Origin: Labrys monachus
GTDB taxonomy: Bacteria; Pseudomonadota; Alphaproteobacteria; Rhizobiales; Labraceae
Direction of reading: 5' to 3'
NCBI RefSeq assembly: GCF_030814655.1
Contig: NZ_JAUSVK010000001.1
Span: 291,501-355,500, forward strand
DNA length: 64,000 nt
Positions 61,109-64,000 of this stretch are shown one piece after another. A program made the translations under genes and the position numbers. Below the pieces are notes generated by a model. The model was not told where the DNA came from. It did no database searches and worked only from the letters and a program-made list of their open reading frames with translations. Each line of letters opens with the position of its first letter. Within the stretch, counting starts at the first letter, position 1.

Positions 61109-61173
61109 CGCTCCTCGCAATCAGCTGCCGGCCGGCGGAGAGTGCCGAATCTCGGCGGCGCCTGTCAACGAAT

Positions 61174-61209
61174 TGTACGCATCGCGCACAAAAGTTACCA
61201 TACCGAACG
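61174..61209. promoter_or_regulatory. Two weaker IclR-type sites in divergent region
   Basis: TGTACGCATCGCGCACA (61174-61190) and AGTTACCATACCGAACG (61193-61209) both keep the N7 spacing of TGTTC-N7-GAACA but with two or three mismatches. They lie side by side in the 126-nt region between the glycine-dehydrogenase-like pair and the AcoX-like gene. Confidence 0.35.
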
Positions 61210-61234
61210 AGCCGGGCTGCAAGCGGGAGAGGTC

Positions 61235-62410
61235 ATGATGCGGGAAGGAGAGGAGCGGGCGCTCCGCATCGGCTTCCTGATCAATCCGCTGGCGGGGCTC
61301 GGCGGACGCGTCGGCCTGAAGGGGTCCGACGGCGCCGGGATCGTCGCAGCCGCTCTGGCGCGGGGCGCGCGGCCTTTGGCGGAGGTGCGTGCCGGGCTCG
61401 CTTTGCGCGGCCTGGCCGCGGCCGGCGCCACCATCCTCACGGCGGCCGGGGCCATGGGCGAGCAGGCCTGCCGGCTGGCGGGCATCGCCGCCCGCAGCGT
61501 CCATCGTCCGGCCGGGGACGTCACCACCGCCGAGGATACGGTCGAGGCCGCGCGCGCCTTCCTGCGCGAGGGCGTCGACCTCGTGCTGTTCGCCGGCGGC
61601 GACGGCACGGCGCGCGACGTTCATGCCGCCGTCGGACGCCAGGCCGCCATGCTCGGCATTCCAGCCGGGGTGAAGATGTATTCGGGCGTGTTCGCCCTGT
61701 CGCCGGTCCATGCCGGGCTATTGGCTGCCGCCTTTCGCCCCGGCGCTCCCCTGGCGGAGCGCGAGATCCTCGATATCGATGAGGAGAGCCTGCGCCGGGG
61801 CCGGCCGGCCACCCGCCTGCACGGCTATGGGCTCGTGCCGCGCGATCGGGCGGTCCAGGCGGCGAAGGCCTCGGCCGGGACCGACGAAGAGGGCGACCTC
61901 GCCGCCCTCTGCCGCGCTGCCGCCCGGCAGCTCGAGCCCGGCCTGCTCCATATCGTCGGCCCCGGCTCGACCATGCAGCGCCTCCTCGCCGAGGCCGGCC
62001 AGGAGGGTACGCTGCTCGGGGTCGACCTCATGGCCGATGGCGAACTCGTCGGCCGCGATGTCGGCGAAGCGCGGATCCTCACTGCCATGGCCGGGCGGCC
62101 GGCGCGCATCCATGTCGGGGTGATCGGCGGCACGGGCTGCCTTTTCGGGCGCGGCAACCAGCAGATCAGCGCGGATGTGCTGCGCCTGGTTCCGCGCGAA
62201 CGCATCTCGATCCTCGCCCCGCCGGCCAAGTTGGCCCTGCTCGGCCCGGACGGCTTCTTCGTCGATACCGGCGATGCGCAGGTCGACGCGATGCTCGCCG
62301 GTTACGTGAAGGTCGACACCGCGCCCGGGCGCAGGATGGTGATGAAGGTCGCCGGCGCGTCGGGCCTGCGCCGGCCCTCGGCCTCTGCGGGTGCGGAGAA
62401 GCCGGCCTGA
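61235..62410 (+). CDS. AcoX/NAD-kinase-like protein (COG3199 type)
   Basis: 391 residues from ATG 61235 (GGGAGAGG upstream). The NAD-kinase motif GGDGTARD is clear (LFAGGDGTARDVHAAV), preceded by IGFLINPLAGLGGRVGLKGSDG, the signature of the ATP-NAD/AcoX kinase group, and followed by GPGSTMQRL and GVIGGTGCLFGRGNQQIS. This group occurs beside acetoin and other decarboxylation systems and is poorly characterised; it may phosphorylate a cofactor or small molecule. It is separated from the Rieske-FAD reductase by 46 nt and is probably co-transcribed. Confidence 0.85.
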   Translation: MMREGEERALRIGFLINPLAGLGGRVGLKGSDGAGIVAAALARGARPLAEVRAGLALRGLAAAGATILTAAGAMGEQACRLAGIAARSVHRPAGDVTTAEDTVEAARAFLREGVDLVLFAGGDGTARDVHAAVGRQAAMLGIPAGVKMYSGVFALSPVHAGLLAAAFRPGAPLAEREILDIDEESLRRGRPATRLHGYGLVPRDRAVQAAKASAGTDEEGDLAALCRAAARQLEPGLLHIVGPGSTMQRLLAEAGQEGTLLGVDLMADGELVGRDVGEARILTAMAGRPARIHVGVIGGTGCLFGRGNQQISADVLRLVPRERISILAPPAKLALLGPDGFFVDTGDAQVDAMLAGYVKVDTAPGRRMVMKVAGASGLRRPSASAGAEKPA

Positions 62411-62456
62411 ACTTCCGCCGCCTTCGGGCGTTTCGCCACGGCGGAGGAGAACGGCC

Positions 62457-64000
62457 GTGCAAGACGAACCCGATACCGATCTTCCGGACCTGACCCGGGG
62501 CGTGCCGTCGGCCCGCCTGGCGGAGGGCGGCCTGCTGACGGGGCGCGTCGGCGAGGAGAAGGTCATCGTCTGGCGCCGGGGCCGCGATGTCGCGGCCTAT
62601 GCCGCGGCCTGCCCGCATCTCGGCGGACCGCTGGACGAAGGCCTGCTCGAAGACGGCGTCGTCGCCTGTCCCTGGCATCATGCCTGCTTCGACCTGAGGA
62701 CCGGCGCCGCGGTGGCGGCGCCCGCCTTCGACGCCCTCAGGCGCTATCCGGTCGCCGAGAGCCGGGGCGTGATCGTGGTGACCGCGCCAACCGGAGCCTC
62801 GAACGAGCCGGCCGCGCCGGCCTTGCCCTCCGCTTCACGTCCCGATGGGCCGATGGCGATCATCGGCGGCGGCGCCGCCGGCTTCGCGGCCGCGGATGCA
62901 CTGCGCCGGAACGGCTGGCGCGGCCGCATCGCGATGTTCTCCTCGGACGCCGACGAGCCCTATGACCGGACCCTGCTGACCAAGGATTATCTCGACGGCA
63001 GTTTCGGCGACGACCGGCTGCCCATCGCCCGTCACGGCGTCGAGGCCCTCGGCATCGCCTTCGAGCCCAACGTGCGGGTCGAGTCGATCGACGTGCCCGG
63101 CCGGCTGGTGCGGCTCGAAGACGGCCGAAGCGAGGCCTATGCGAGGCTCCTGCTGGCGACGGGCGCCGAGCCGCGCAGGCCGGGCCTGCCCGGCGAGGGA
63201 TTGCCGCATGTGCATCTGCTTCGCTCGCTCGCCGATTGCCGGCGCATCCTCGCGGATGCGAGAACCGCCCGCCATGTCGTGGTGCTGGGCGGCAGCTTCA
63301 TCGGCATGGAGGCGGCGGCCTCGCTCCGGAGCCGCGGCCTCGCCATCGATCTCGTCGCGCCCGATTCGCATCCGATGGAGAAGATCTTCGGGCGCGCCCT
63401 GTCGGATCTCGTCGTCGACACCTATCGGCGCAACGGCGTCACGCTGCATCTCGGTCGCAAGGCTACGGCGATCGCGGGCGACGCCATCACCCTGGACGAC
63501 GGCACCACCCTGCCTGCCGATCTCGTCGTGATCGGCATCGGCGTCGAACCCCGGATTGAACTGGCCGAGAGCGCCGGCCTGGCGGTCGACGAGGGCGTCC
63601 TCGTCGATGCGCATCTGCGCACGAGCGCGCCCGGCATCTATGCCGCCGGCGACATCTGCCGCTGGCCGGATCCACACAGCGGCGAGGCCATCCGCGTGGA
63701 GCACTGGGTGGTGGCGGAGCGCCAGGGGCAGGCTGCGGCGGCCAACATGCTGGGGGCGGACCGGCCCTTCGCCATGGTGCCGTTCTTCTGGACCAAGCAT
63801 TTCGATCTCGCCATCCGCTATGTCGGCCACGCCGAGCGCTGGGACGAACTGGTGGTCGAAGGCGATTTGTCGAAGCGGCACGCCCTCATCCGCTATCGCC
63901 GGGAGGGCCGGGATCTCGCCGTGGCGACCGTGGGCCGGGATCTCGATTCGCTGCGGGAGGAGCGGAAGATGGCGCTTGCGCACGCCCCTTCGCCGTGGAC
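62457..64000 (+). CDS. Rieske-domain FAD/NAD(P) oxidoreductase (AIF-like), truncated by window end
   Basis: At least 514 residues from GTG 62457 (GGAGGAG 8 nt upstream); the 3' end is outside the window. Residues about 45-80 form a Rieske [2Fe-2S] domain with C52-P-H54 and C71-P-W-H74. From about residue 125 follows a ferredoxin-reductase fold with two dinucleotide motifs (MAIIGGGAAGFAAADAL and VVVLGGSFIGMEAAASL) and a C-terminal GDICRWPD segment. This is the AIFL/Nfrl architecture, which passes electrons from NAD(P)H through FAD to the Rieske cluster or a partner oxygenase. It is frame-open throughout and not interrupted. Confidence 0.85.
   Translation, partial: MQDEPDTDLPDLTRGVPSARLAEGGLLTGRVGEEKVIVWRRGRDVAAYAAACPHLGGPLDEGLLEDGVVACPWHHACFDLRTGAAVAAPAFDALRRYPVAESRGVIVVTAPTGASNEPAAPALPSASRPDGPMAIIGGGAAGFAAADALRRNGWRGRIAMFSSDADEPYDRTLLTKDYLDGSFGDDRLPIARHGVEALGIAFEPNVRVESIDVPGRLVRLEDGRSEAYARLLLATGAEPRRPGLPGEGLPHVHLLRSLADCRRILADARTARHVVVLGGSFIGMEAAASLRSRGLAIDLVAPDSHPMEKIFGRALSDLVVDTYRRNGVTLHLGRKATAIAGDAITLDDGTTLPADLVVIGIGVEPRIELAESAGLAVDEGVLVDAHLRTSAPGIYAAGDICRWPDPHSGEAIRVEHWVVAERQGQAAAANMLGADRPFAMVPFFWTKHFDLAIRYVGHAERWDELVVEGDLSKRHALIRYRREGRDLAVATVGRDLDSLREERKMALAHAPSPW

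Noticed and set aside
59765-61234. Long upstream extension of the AcoX-like frame across the glycine-dehydrogenase-like gene
   Set aside because: Antisense to a clear coding gene, low-complexity composition, and a good ribosome site lies at 61235.

Overview
The window is high-GC DNA with dense, often 1-4 nt overlapping genes. Its gene families (polar-amino-acid, branched-chain and sugar-type ABC importers, FCD-type GntR and IclR regulators, many DAO-type oxidases) fit a metabolically versatile alphaproteobacterium, most likely of the Rhizobiales/Hyphomicrobiales. The genus cannot be fixed from the sequence. No rRNA, tRNA, CRISPR array, phage or intact insertion sequence was seen.

The whole region is catabolic. 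It holds six ABC importers (one entering at the left edge), five DAO-fold FAD oxidases plus five other flavoenzymes, three DapA-fold aldolase homologues, four SDRs, a hydantoin-racemase/amidohydrolase pair, a creatininase-family enzyme, an omega-aminotransferase, a GabD-type dehydrogenase, an odd two-subunit glycine-dehydrogenase-like pair and three regulators tied to these genes.

Left half (1-30.1 kb). The end of one amino-acid ABC transporter is followed by a minus-strand operon (NAD(P)-binding dehydrogenase, creatininase family, AroM family, DAO oxidase) diverging from a GntR/FCD regulator. Then come a racemase-amidohydrolase-oxidase operon, a ten-gene operon from 11239 to 20974 (signal-less TctC-like protein, ABC importer, fused GMC dehydrogenase, DAO oxidase, OYE-type Fe-S flavoprotein, small cupin), a flavin monooxygenase diverging from a Liv-type importer, and another amino-acid importer ending in a second cupin. 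A 16-bp palindrome related to TTGTGATATNTCACAA lies in five intergenic regions here, so the GntR protein at 5712 probably controls the block. The gene content suggests breakdown of cyclic amides, hydantoins and N-substituted amino acids.

Right half (30.2-64 kb). An IclR regulator, a DapA-like aldolase and a DAO oxidase are followed by an accessory patch of lower GC (33.5-36.7 kb) with a caspase-like protein, a YafY/WYL regulator, a truncated glyoxalase-family remnant and a SnoaL-like protein. After it come an amino-acid importer, SDRs, a hydroxyacyl-CoA-dehydrogenase-like enzyme, a two-subunit Fe-S/FAD oxidase, a second IclR gene behind a GabD-type dehydrogenase, a sugar-type importer operon carrying an aminotransferase, DapA-like, LysA-like and two SDR genes, the glycine-dehydrogenase-like pair, an AcoX/NAD-kinase-like protein and a Rieske-FAD reductase cut by the window end. 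A different palindrome, TGTTC-N7-GAACA, recurs in the promoter regions of this half. The window therefore reads as two adjacent regulons with separate operator codes. Substrates are inferred from family and context only.
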